From contig WPDH01000445.1 of the NCBI GenBank assembly GCA_019137255.1, forward strand, positions 1-51,928: a stretch of 51,928 nt of DNA, written 5' to 3'. The DNA is from Corinectria fuckeliana (lineage: Eukaryota > Ascomycota > Sordariomycetes > Hypocreales > Nectriaceae). The position numbers and the translations under genes are program-made. Of this stretch, positions 32,110 to 43,156 are shown piece by piece; the stretch's first letter is position 1; each line of letters begins with the position of its first letter. The notes beneath the pieces were generated by a model. The model was not told the DNA's origin and ran no database searches. It saw nothing but the letters and a program-made list of their open reading frames with translations.

Positions 32110-35100
32110 ATGGCACGGGCAAAGAGGACCCGCGGTCCTCCTGTAAAGGCCGTGAACCTCGATATCGGCTTAGATGGTTGGTCGACCAAGCTCACCCTTC
32201 ATGATACCAAGGCTAATTCGGACATTCACAGATATGTTTCCATCACATTTCATCGAGTATTTCTGTTCTTTGCCGTCTACAGATACCTCCGAGACTACCG
32301 ATGGAGCTTCATCCTCCGTCGAGAGACCTGCAAAGCGGACTAAGACGGCGCCTACTTCAGAATTACCTTTTATCTATGTCGCAAGTGGTGAGGTGACTCT
32401 TGCACGCCGATGCATCGATGCTGCTCCGAAATACAGCAGCGTATCCTGCTTTGGCGTTGAGGAGAATCTCATGTTTTCTATGTGTGAGAACCGCATCAGT
32501 ATCAGCTCACGATCTGGCTCACCCGTGGGCTCATTTTCGTCACATATCTCACTTAGGCCTCAAGATCTAACTGCGCACGCGAAATCCATCATTGCTGCAA
32601 CCGGTGCGCTCAAAAACAAGGCCTTGCCCGGTGTCCTGTGGTCAAAGGTCGATGTGACGGTCGAGAGACGTGAGAGGTTCGCTGAGATCAAACTCTTCTT
32701 TAAGCTTCATTGGAACGAAACACCGACGCCTTTCCATCGACAACGGACAAGCCAGGAGCGAGAGGAGAGTCAGCAGTTGATTGATTCTATTTTCCCAGCC
32801 GACCACTCAACCACGCGGCCAGAACAGGGCCAGTCGACGTGGTCTCCGATCGATTTCTACGACGCAGCCTTCGTCCCCCCCAAGGATGAGAAAACTCCCA
32901 GCTCGATCGAGATTCCCTCACTCCAGGCGACATTGTTCCCGTTTCAGAAGCGCACGCTACACTGGTTGCTACAGAGGGAAGGCGTCCAGTGGTCTGCAAC
33001 CAAGAGAGGCGTCGAGACTTACGAGGCCAACAAATCGGACCCCGGTGTAGGGGTGTTTCGAATAGTAAAAGATGCTGCTGGCCAGGATTTTTACTTGAGC
33101 GACATTTTTCACGCCGTGACTCGAGATATTAACTCCTTTCGAAAAGCGGAGATGGCAGTTCGGGGTGGCATCCTCGCTGAGGAGATGGGCTTAGGGAAGA
33201 CGTTGGAGATTCTTGGCCTGATTCTCCTTCATCCCAGGCCCAGTCCTTTGGTAATGACGGAAGCTGAGATCCAGGACAATCTCGTTCCCACTGGTGCGAC
33301 GCTGATCGTTGCTCCCGAGTCACTCCGAGCCCAGTGGATGTCAGAAATTGCTCGCCACGCGCCCGAACTGAGCGTCAAGTTCTACCAAGGATGCAAAAAG
33401 CTCACCGATGGCGATGAAGATAAGGAAATCGACGAACTTGGTGGCCACGATGTCATCGTCACGACTTACAGTATTCTCTCTGCTGAGCTCCATTTTGCGA
33501 CCACGCCCCCAGAGCGATCTCGACGGTACGAGAGAGTGTATCCCCGGACGAAATCCCCGCTTGTGCAGTTATCCTGGTGGAGAGTCTGCCTTGATGAGGC
33601 GCAGATGATTGAGAACGGCTTTTCTCAGGCAGCTACAGTGGCGCGGACAATTCCCCGCACAAATGCTTGGGGGATCACCGGAACACCCGTCAAGAACGAC
33701 GTTAGCGATCTTTCCGGCTTGCTTCTGTTCCTCCGATATCAGCCGTACTGTTCATCTTCACCGATTTGGCAGGCTCTCATCAAGAAACATAAGCCAGTAT
33801 TTACGCAACTCTTCAATAGGATCTCGCTACGCCATACAAAGTCGATGGTCCGTGATGAGTTGGCATTACCATCTCAGAAGCGGTTTGTGATTAGTATGCC
33901 GTTCACTGCCATTGAGGAGCAACATTATCAGTCCCTGTATCACGAGATGGCGGCGGCTTGTGAGCTTTCTAAAGTTGGCGCGCCTGTTGTCGACGACTGG
34001 GACCCCGATGACCACGAAGAAGACATGAGAACGTGGCTGAATAGGCTGAGGCAGACCGCCTTGCACCCAGAGATTGCTGGATACACCCGCCGGGCTTTAG
34101 GAAACAGCAAAGGGCGGCCCATGAGAACGGTGGAGGAGGTTCTCGATGCTATGCTTGAGCAAAGCGAAAATGGCACCCGCACAGACGAGAGAGCATATCT
34201 CTCGAGTAAGTTGACACGAGGCCAAATGTACGAGAACAGCCCCCGAGTGAAAGAGGCACTAAAGATTTGGAAGTCGGTCAGCGACGAAGCTTCCAGGCTT
34301 GTCTCTGATGCCCGAAAAGAACTCAAGTCTGTGGTAGAAGAAACCGGAGGCGGAGCGATCGAGAGGCTGAAACCAGACGGTTCTGATGATACCGAAGATT
34401 CTGAAGATGAACCTATCGAAGGTGACGCCAAAGGACGACTAGGCGAGGCTCAACGTAGGCTCCGCGGAGCACTGGAGATGCATCACAAGGCTGTCTTTTT
34501 TTGCGCCAATGCCTTCTTCCAAATCCGAGATCAATTGGAGACGGCTGATCCCGAAGATGAAGAATCTCAACTACTCCAAAAGCAGGAGGATGCTGCATAC
34601 GAAGAGGCAAAACTTATCCGAAGAGAAATATTGCGTGAAAGTCATACCAAAGCTACACGACTCATGAAGAAGATTGCACAAAAAGCATCTGATCAAACGT
34701 TTGTCGAAGTTTTCGAACTCGTCGGCTGCCCCGAACGAGGAATCGAAAGCGGCCGCATTGTCGACAGTTTGGACGTATTGTATGATGAGCTGAACGAGCA
34801 AGCTAATCTCATTGATGAACTGAGAGAATACATTATACAGCTTCTCTTGAAAACTCTCGTCGACGAGGAGGATGAGGTGGAGACAACTGGCGAAGAGCTT
34901 GGGCAGTCAGCCAAGATTCAGGATGAGTTGATGGTCTACGTGCAGGCCCTCCGCGCTGTCATCGCAGATCGCCAAGACGCCATGTCTGGACAGACAAATG
35001 AGCTGATCAAGCACGAGACGGAAACTTCTTTGAGACTGGCGCGTGACGATGATGGACCGGCACCCGAGAAGCTCATTGGGTTAATGGCAATACGAGCCGA

Positions 35101-36652
35101 CAACAAACCACAATCTCCTTCAATGCGAGCGGCCATTAGCGAGCTCCGGGCCTTGATCTCGAAACTCGCAAGAGACACAAGCCGAGGGGAGATGGAGGGC
35201 CAGATCGCGGACATGCAACTAAAGGCGACCCAAGCGCTTCTCAGCAAGCAGAACAAGGCAGCCGTTGCACTCGAGGCCGAGGTTGAGACGTTCAGGAACG
35301 CCATGAATGCTCGGTTAGAGTACTACCGCCAGCTCCAGGCTGTGTCGGACAGCGTGTCGCCGTACAATGGGTCCCGCTCAGAGAACACCATTCGGAAACT
35401 TCAAGAGACTGAGGACAATCTGCGCAAGAAGCTCTCCACGGCCCAGGCTAAACATAGATATTGTAAGTCCCACACACGAGAAACATGGTGTGTCTACTAA
35501 CAGGAACCCTAGTGCTCAACCTCAAGGCAGCAGGGTCCAAATCTAACGAGCCAAGAATGTGTGTCATCTGTCAGACGAACTTCGTGACCGGAGTCTTGAC
35601 GGTTTGCGGTCATGAATTTTGCAAGGAGTGCATGATGATGTGGTTCAATACACACCACAACTGCCCGGTCTGCAAGAGGAAGCTGAAACACACTGATCTA
35701 CACGATATCACGATCAACCCTCAGCTACTAAAAGTGCACAACGACACTCCTGACGATGATTCGAATAGCTCGACGGGTAGTTCTCCGCAAAGAAGCAATT
35801 CGTTATCCAAGAAGACGATGATTTACTCCGAGTTCAACTCCGAGAAGCTAGCAGAAATCCAGAACGTTGCGCTGGAAGGTCCTTCTTTTACTACCAAGGT
35901 TGATACGCTTGTGAAGCACCTCATCTGGCTCCGAGAATCGGACCCCGGGGCAAAGTCGATTGTCTTTTCACAGTACGTATTCCGCGCTCAATCAAAGACG
36001 GAAAGGCTAACATTGCACTAGATATAAAGGGTTTCTCAATATTCTGCGCAATGCATTCTCGCGGTTCCGAATAGGTTATGCATCAATCGACGACCCCTCT
36101 GGCATCACCCGATTTAAGGAAGATCCATCGGTCGAATGCTTCCTCCTCCACGCCAGAGCTCACTCAAGCGGCCTCAACCTCGTCAACGCGAGCCATGTGT
36201 TCCTCTGCGAGCCCCTTTTGAACACGGCGCTGGAGCTCCAAGCCATTGCGCGAGTCGACCGGATTGGGCAGCAGCATGAGACGACGGTCTGGTTGTATCT
36301 CGTCTCCGGTACCATAGAAGAGTCCATCTACAACTTATCCGTCCGCCGCCGCATGGAACACATGGGGCGCAACACCAAGGGAAAGTCCATTGAGTCGACG
36401 CCGGAGCTGCTCGACGCTAATATTGAGGCTGCCAACACGCTCGAGCTCGAGCAGGCGGCGCTGTCACGCCTAATGAGCAAGGACAAGACCGCCGGCGAAA
36501 TGGTAGATCGAGGAGATTTGTGGGAGTGCCTGTTTGGCCACACAGCGCGGCAGTCTGCCGCCCCTGAACGGGACACCCGTATACAAGAGCAGGCCATCAT
36601 GGGGTATCTGGCTGCTGAAGCAGCAGAGCAGCGGATGGATGTGACGGAATAG
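32110..36652 (+). CDS. irc20: Irc20/SHPRH-type SNF2 ATPase with RING finger, 1462 aa
   Basis: Exons 32110-32176, 32232-35462, 35513-35972 and 36022-36652; all junctions close in frame. The first exon gives only 22 residues. Helicase motif I GGILAEEMGLGKT is at 334-346, motif II DEAQ at 477-480, and WGITGTPVKN follows. A long acidic, coiled-coil-rich insertion separates the two ATPase lobes and contains a C3HC4 RING at about 1116-1155 (CVICQTNF, CGHEFCKECM, CPVCKR). The second lobe has VFSQYKGF, HARAHSSGLNLVNASHV and ARVDRIGQ. The RING between SNF2 lobes marks the Irc20/SHPRH family, ubiquitin ligases linked to DNA repair and recombination. Convergent with irc22. Confidence 0.92.
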
Positions 36653-37208
36653 TCATAACGATGCGAGCTTAGGACTTTTGGAATTTTAAGGAGACGAATT
36701 GCGGGAATTTTCAAGGAACAGTTTCAACATGTAGACTAGACACCTGAGGGAGGGAGCAGAAGAGCATTGCTATTTTCGGCGACTTAGCATCATCCAATTC
36801 TAAGCACGAAACTCATGAGATCTGGGGTACTGCATTATTAGCATTACAACAAGAGATGATCTCAAAGTCACAATAAACTTAACGGTTGAGGCTGGGAATT
36901 TTGATATCATTGTCAGTTACTGATACTTTGACACAGGTAATAATGTACAACATCTTATGGTGTTTGCTCCGTGGCGCATGCATTCATAGTGCCAAGTCAA
37001 TTCCACATCTCGTGTGGTTTCATCGCTTCCCCAGTTTACCCAGAAAAAAAATACAAAGAGTGAAGGCGAGGCACCGAAAGCTGCTCTCATTCCCCGCCTT
37101 TTTAGCTCGATTGAATAGGTTGTCACGCTACAATGCGAGAGCGTGCGAAGCAATTGATAAATTGGTATCGCGGCTTCGGGATGCAGTAATAGTCGAGGGA
37201 GGTTTCGT
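36653..37208. other. Convergent 3' intergenic region
   Basis: 556 bases between the Irc20-like (+) and Irc22 (-) 3' ends; no gene seen. Confidence 0.5.
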
Positions 37209-38164
37209 TTACTCGAGCTTCTTGGACTTGGAGGCGCTGGACTTGACGCGCTTGGCGACGGGGCGGTTGATGTGGTGCTCGGGGATCCAGCTCTCATCAT
37301 AATCCTTGCCGGTGCTGGTGGCGAGGCTAGCGGATTCGGATCCGGAGACGGGCTCGGCCTCGACGATCTTCTTGGCCTTGGCGGGACGGGTGCGCTTGGC
37401 CTGGGGGAAGAGGGCCTCGATCCAGGTCTTGTAGACGAAGTAGAGGGTACCGACGAAAGCGCCAGTCAGGAAGAGGTAGAGGAAGATGCTGGGAGCAGGT
37501 TAGCTAGGGGGAGGAACTTAAGAAAGGCGGGGAATGGTGAACATACATCTGGGGGTCGAGGAAGCTGGTAGGAGGCTCAACGATGGAAGCGGTGGAGTTG
37601 TAGGCCTGGACCTGGTGAACGGTGCCCTTGGCATCGGTGATGACGGCGACCAGCTGGACGAGGACATCCTGGGGGTTCATGTCGAGGGCGAAGGCGAAGG
37701 GAAGCTCCTTCTTCTCGCCACTCTCAATCTCGAGGTTGTACGTGACCGAGGTGAGGTTGCGGACAATCTTCTCGTAGGCGGGGGCGTCTTCGGGGAGGTC
37801 CTTGGTGGTAGCGAGGACACCGGCGACGAAGGCGACCTGGATGGGGCTGGCGTCGCGGTTGGCCACCTCGACGACGGCCTTTATGGGGCGGCCGTTGACG
37901 AGCTTCACGCCGAAGATGTCGGCCTCGGGGAAGGTGGCGGTGACATCGGCGAGGAGCACGGGAGGAGTGGCGTTGGAGGTGGCGGGGTCAGCATCGGCCT
38001 GATAGAGAGAGGGTTAGCAATGCGTCGTACGCGACAATGGCCATCGAGTTGAATTGGGGTTGGTTTGGGAGATGATGCTGCTTGGTGAGAGAGGGACGTA
38101 CCTGGGCGACGGCGCCAAAGACCTGGGCGGCCAGCAGGGCGACGAGGGAAGCCTTGAAGAACAT
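37209..38164 (-). CDS. irc22: Irc22 / TRAP-alpha-like ER membrane protein, 264 aa
   Basis: Exons 38164-38102, 37998-37547 and 37488-37209. The first exon encodes the signal peptide (MFFKASLVALLAAQVFGAVA). The lumenal domain (about 22-170) has the TRAP-alpha fold features: ADIFGVKLVNGRPIKAVVEV, LPFAFALDMNPQDVLVQLVA, with N-glycosylation sites NLTS and NSTA. A single membrane span follows (IFLYLFLTGAFVGTLYFVY, about 173-191) and a basic cytosolic tail ending KSKKLE. Irc22 is the fungal relative of the translocon-associated protein alpha subunit. Function in fungi is poorly known. Strong family call; type I topology. Confidence 0.88.
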
Positions 38165-38769
38165 GGCGACAATGACACTGAAGGAGAAGACGAGACGAGG
38201 AAGAGGAAAAGAAAAGTAAGAACTTGTCGCTGAAGTTGGCGGCGAGATGGGAGATGGGGGAGAAAGGTGGTGTGGAGGTCGCGCGGGTGTGACAATCTGG
38301 CCTCAGCCGAAGCAGCTCCGCGCCTCGACGAACCAGCTGGCAGCTTACAGGGGACGTTAGTAGTGGAGCGGAGTATGCACTCCGCACGCTGTAGCTGTAG
38401 TAGAGAAGGTTCTAGTGGTTCTAGACGGCGCGGGTCTGCTGATGCGAGGGGTGGGTTATAGGGGTTTAAGGATAATATTAGTGTTTATATCCCTGGATGT
38501 ATCTTGTTTGTGCCTCTATGTAGCATGGAATCATGGAATAGGTGGTGCAGGTGCAGAAGCTTGCGATTGCATTCTTTCGTCTCATCATGGGCTGTCCTAC
38601 TTAGCTTAGGCCATCATGGGGAATGGAAAGGGAAGACGCTCCCCCATTCAACATTCCATTCCAGCAGCAAAATGCTAGCTACCGACAGCATTCGCCGTCA
38701 ACCCGCATTGACTCTGGCTATCACCTGTTGACACGGTTCTCCACAATGGCTTCGCGGTCGAGACAAACC
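38165..38769. other. Upstream region of irc22
   Basis: About 600 bases holding the irc22 promoter and the 3' side of the FAH remnant. An imperfect GGAGTATGCACTCCG palindrome lies near 38,371-38,385. No gene. Confidence 0.45.
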
Positions 38770-39324
38770 CGGCGCACTCACCAAAGCCAACCCCATCGTC
38801 ATCCTCAAGATATCGCCTCTTCTTCCCCGTCGATAGCTCCCACTCCACCTTTCCGCCCTTGTTCGCCTCCAGCAGGCATCCGTGCTCGTCTTCTCCGACC
38901 CCGGACACACTGTCCCCGTCACCAGAAGATCCCCCGCGTTGATGTTGCATCCGTTGATGGTCTGCTGCGCAACTAGTTCGCGGAACGTCCAGTACATCCA
39001 CTGCAGCTTCACCCGGCACACTTCCGTCGCCGATCCCTCGGACAGCACTTCGGCTTTCAGCGATATGTCGGAGCTGGACTTGGCCTTCTCGTCTTGTAGG
39101 TACGCCTTGACTGGGATCTGCTTTGGTGGCGGCTCTATTGCAAACGGCTTCAGAGCTTCGAGTGTCACCACCCACGGCGATATGGACGTCCCGAAGCTCT
39201 TTCCGTTGATGGGGCCAAGCGGCTGCATCTCGAACCCTTGGATGTCTCGAGCTGCACAACATTCAGCCATCATGTCACATCACGTGTGATTGCCAGAAGC
39301 CGCCTTACCACTCCAGTCATTCAT
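38770..39324 (-). pseudogene. Fumarylacetoacetase (FAH) C-terminal remnant, broken
   Basis: The minus strand carries the C-terminal part of a fumarylacetoacetase: MNDWS (39,324-39,309), a 57-base GT...AG intron, then ARDIQGFEMQPLGPINGKSF and SISPWVVTLEALKPF, VKLQWMYWTFRELVAQQTIN, GCNINAGDLLVTGTV. Four faults are visible. There is an in-frame TAA three codons before MNDWS, and no N-terminal two thirds upstream. Frame is lost near 38,905 by what looks like a one-base deletion, after which the other frame reads DEHGCLLEANKGGKVEW and KKRRYLEDDD. About a dozen family residues are missing before GVGFGECAG. No normal stop follows. FAH performs the last step of tyrosine breakdown; this copy cannot make a full enzyme, so a working copy is expected elsewhere. 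Confidence 0.85.
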
Positions 39325-39604
39325 CGAGATGGATTACCCGTGAACGAGCCGAGAACGAGGTCTTCAGAATGCGGAGGAGGCGGTCAGTTGACAACACTTT
39401 ATGCCTTGACTTTGATGTGCTAGTCTATCTAGTCACCACATTTGGGAACCGACAGTCTCACTGGAAACAGGCATTGCATGCTGTTCGATCAAAAACAGGC
39501 TCGAAGAACAATTTAGGCCTAACTATCCCACGCAAGTTCCCAAATGATCAATTCGCTCTCGCATTGTGGCTGCTTAAATTCTCCAAAAAACATCATACGG
39601 TTGT
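39325..39604. other. Spacer between FAH remnant and hydrolase gene
   Basis: 280 bases where the N-terminal FAH part would lie if present; I cannot recognise it in any frame. Confidence 0.4.
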
Positions 39605-41478
39605 CTATCTAGGCGGTATTATAGGGAGCGTCACATAGTTATCCAGGCCGCCGCCAAAATGGATGTTGTTTGTGCCTGCGAGCTTGGATTCCGGCCTTAT
39701 GGACGTCAGCAAAGTTAATCATGGAGCACGGAAAGGGGGGCTTACCTGTCAACGTCGGAGTTGTGTTGGAAAATGCCGCTTCCCTGGGTGTCTCCGCTGC
39801 CCACTTCAAACACCAACTTGCCGCCCTTCTCGACGACAACGTTGGTCGGCCAGACCTCAACGTCAACCGGGTACACCTCATTCGCCTTGACGGGTTGCAC
39901 GTCGGTGGAGAGATACTCCCGATGCGGGAGATAAGAGCGGTGCTTTGGGTGGTCTTCGTGGACCTTGCGGTTGCTAACCCGTAGCCATCCCTTGCACAGG
40001 GGAATGGGATCTCCCGCTGTTCCTGTGTACAGGACTTCCGTGCCGGAGGGGTCAATGTGGCGCAGAGTCACAAACAGGTCGATATCAGTCTCGCCGGCGT
40101 TTTCAGGTGTCACCGACACGTTGAGATGGGCCGTGACATGTCCTGTCACCTCGGTCTCCTCCTCAAAGGGAGCGCTAGTGAATTGCACCAGCTTCGGATC
40201 CTTGAGGCTGCCCAAGGCCGGATAAGAAACAGTCTTGGGCTCGGAAGCGGACTGACTGGGCGTAAAGACCTGCTCGGCTGTCAAGTACCACTTGATATAC
40301 TTCGTGCGAGGAATCGGCCATGCCTCTTCTTCGCGCTTCTCATACGCCTTCTCCTTCTCAGCATCGTTGAAGCCAACGTTGCCCTTTCTCAGCGTCACGG
40401 TAACCGGGGCGACCTTTCCGGGGACGCTCCACCCGTAGTCGTCCTCGCCTTTCAGGAACGCATTGAGGAAGCTCTTCTGGACCTCAACCTCCCCTGGGTA
40501 GTAGAACGGGAGGTCGTGGCGGCCTGTGATGAATCGGATGTACTTGAACTTGGAGCTGGCGTGACGGTAGCCCTCGACGTTGCCTCGCAAGTGCAGGAGG
40601 ATGCCGCCCCAGTTGGCGACACTCAACAGGGGAACTTCGATATCCTCGAGGTTGTACTCTTTGCTCGAGTAGTACTCGTCGTCGCGGAACCTGTTCCTGA
40701 CGTTGTCTTCGGTCTGGTCCTTTCGGTTCTGCGCTAAGACCTCTTCGGGGAGGTCTCCCTCAATGGTATCTTCCTGGCCTCGAGCACCGGGGCCGTCAGG
40801 CGGAAACTGCAGCTTGGAGCGGCCCTCCTTGCCGTACTGGTTGACAAGCACCTGGCGGTTCCACCAGAAGCCGATGAAGTTGTTGGACAAGATGCCGCCG
40901 TGTCGACATCGGTCGCGGTAGTAGTCCGACATGCCTTCCCAGGGAATGATGGCGGCCAGGCCCTTGGGGCGGCGAGCAGCAACGCGCCATTGCGAGCCGG
41001 CGTAGTATGAAATGCCCAACAAGCCCACTTTGCCCGAGGACCACTGCTGCTCAGCGGCCCACTCGACGACATCGAAGAAGCATTCGCTGGTGCCGCGGCT
41101 CATGGTATCCAACAGCCCGGGGCTTTGGCCGAGCCCACACTCATCGGCGCGAACGACGACATATCCCTCGCGGGTCCAGTACACCGGATCGGGCGTCTCC
41201 CAGGCCGAGTACTTGGAGCGGTGCTCGGGCGGGACCTCGGCGAAAGAGCCGGCGAAGAAGGTGGCGTAAGGGATGTCTTTGCCGTAGGGGCCATAGGTGA
41301 CGAGGACAGGCCAGCGGGCGTTCGGGTCGGCGGATCTGGGGAGGTAGACGTTTGCGCGGATGGGCAGCGAGGAGGCCTTGAGGGGAATGGAGACGTTCTT
41401 CATGAAAGTGAGGTTGTTTTCCTCATCCTGGAAGACCTCAAGGAGGTCCCGGATGGGGGGAGTCTTGACGTCTGTCAT
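39605..41478 (-). CDS. CocE/NonD family alpha/beta hydrolase (peptidase S15-like), 607 aa
   Basis: Exons 41478-39746 and 39695-39605; the last 30 residues (ending LPIIPPR) come from a short exon that continues the C-terminal domain. An alpha/beta hydrolase core carries the nucleophile motif GISYYAG with Ser157 and a candidate histidine at 321 (GRHDLPFYY). In CocE the triad Asp sits in a GWYD motif; here the matching place reads NWGG (289-292), as in many fungal members, so the acid residue is uncertain. The C-terminal part (about 400-607) is the jelly-roll domain typical of X-Pro dipeptidyl-peptidase/CocE proteins. No signal peptide. Substrate unknown: an ester or peptide hydrolase. ATG at 41,478 chosen because the upstream in-frame extension has no ATG. 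Confidence 0.85.
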
Positions 41479-42098
41479 GGCGGGCGAGTTTTCTTCCTGG
41501 AAAAGACTAGAGAGGAAGTGTTGAAGGGGAATATGACTGAGAACTGCTTGCAAAGAGAGGGAAAGAAGAAGGAATTAGTATACTTTGTTGTATAGTGCTG
41601 TACACTCTCATGCGGGATGGACGGGACGGGACCGCGGTGGGTGGGCGGAAAGGTGGGGGCGGGGAGGGTTGGAATATGGAGAAGGGGAGAGATGGCACCA
41701 TGGGCCATGGATGTGTTGCAAGTGAAATTGGTGGAGAAGCTGCAAAAGAAAGATTGGTAAGTTATGGTGATGTTATGGCTCTTAGGCCGGGAGTATTAAT
41801 TGTTTGTTGGCTTATACGGTGATTAGGTTACGGCGAGCATTGAGACACCGACAAGCAGCGCAGAGCACAGTCTCAACATCACCGGAGAAAGACAACCAAG
41901 CTGAGGTTTGGCTGGGGTACCAATGACTTGACATGCACAGGCTATACGGTTGTGTAAGTCCAGAACTCGGCTGTCAGCTCAACAAAACGAGGACTGCAAC
42001 ATCGCCAACTGGATGACACCACCGAAACGAACTACCCAAGCTGTCAGGTTGAGCCATTTACACAGTCAAAGCAAAAACCACCATTGCCCTTGTTCCCC
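41479..42098. other. Promoter region of the hydrolase gene
   Basis: 620 bases; pyrimidine-rich on the minus strand around 41,595-41,700. No gene seen. Confidence 0.45.
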
Positions 42099-42552
42099 TC
42101 AAAACTCGCCTCCAACTTGGAACCGCCACAGCGACTCATTAAACCGCCCAACCGTCTTCCTCCAGAGCCAGTTTCCTGTCTAGCGACAACGACAAAGTCA
42201 GCTCCATCGTCTCTACAAAGAAACGCAACAATGCTACCCTCAGCAAACGGAAACAAAAACGTACCGCTTGGAGCAAGACTCCCTCAAACATGTGGACGAT
42301 GAACCCCTGCTCAATGGGGTTCGTTCCCAAGGGCCGCTGCGACAGATCGAGCCCGCGGTTGGCAGGTCGGTAGGGAGGCGTCTGGCGGTAGTCGTCGGTC
42401 CAGTAGGACGGGTTGTCGACGTGGGTACGCGGTGCATCGCGGCTTGCGGGGAAGCTTCTGGTGTTGTTGGCCTCGGTCTCCGGGGTGCTCGTCGCGAGGT
42501 GGATGTCGTAGTCATGCAGGAGCTTCTGTGTCTCGACGGCTGTTGCGGACAT
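42099..42552 (-). CDS. Unknown protein, 122 aa
   Basis: Exons 42552-42265 and 42179-42099, with donor GTACGT, branch GCTGAC and first downstream acceptor CTAG. Exon 1 encodes a polar, Pro/Arg/Thr-rich stretch (HVDNPSYWTDDYRQTPPYRP) then GFIVHMFEGVLLQA; exon 2 gives GNWLWRKTVGRFNESLWRFQ and a stop. The alternative of reading through the donor would give a 137-residue protein with an unlikely tail; an acceptor 4 bases further on would give a 139-residue version. The joined form is best because it uses the first AG after the branch site. No family recognised; the hydrophobic/aromatic C-terminal part may be membrane-associated. Confidence 0.6.
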
Positions 42553-43156
42553 GGTGGGCCAGGTGAAGCGGTTGAAGAGGGAAGGGGATTGGAAGAAAAG
42601 GTGCTGGATGTGGATTTTGAGCGGCCGGGGAGAGCAACGTGGTGAGTCTCGGGGGTGCAGAGCAATCTATCGTCTCGTCAGTCAGTCTCTGGGTCGGCTG
42701 ATGATGTCGCGGTTCCCGGGTTGCGTGCACTTCAACGACACAAGCGCGTGTCTAGGATACGAAAAGACCAGCTGACCAGCTCGGATCTTCTAGTCTACTC
42801 CAATTGCGTTCAACACGCGTGTGGCATATCCATACGGTGCCGGAACTTGAAGGGGGAATGCTCCGCTTAGTCGTCCCCCACTTTCCGGCCCGGGCGGCCC
42901 TCCTCCGGATGAACCGTGTAAGCCAAGCCCGAGGGCGAATCGTCACACCTCCAATTGGTCTCCGAGAAATCGGAGTCTTTACTATGGATAGCGGCGTGTC
43001 ATCAGTCGGGGACTTCGTAGCTAGTGTTGCGTAAGTTTGATCGTCTTTCGCTTGTGTTTGTGTCTTCCTTCTTCACTTCTTCTTGCGTCCGTCCTCACTC
43101 GACTCATTCCCACGACCACCACGATCACGGCCACAACCAACACCATCACCATCACA
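42553..43156. promoter_or_regulatory. Divergent promoter, unknown protein / ALDH-like gene
   Basis: 604 bases between divergent start codons. The ALDH-like leader just before its ATG is CAC/CATC-rich. No other gene. Confidence 0.45.

Noticed and set aside
43037..43156. Possible 40-residue N-terminal extension of the ALDH-like protein with a signal-like segment
   Set aside because: It has no ATG in frame; the only in-frame ATG near the conserved start is 43,157.
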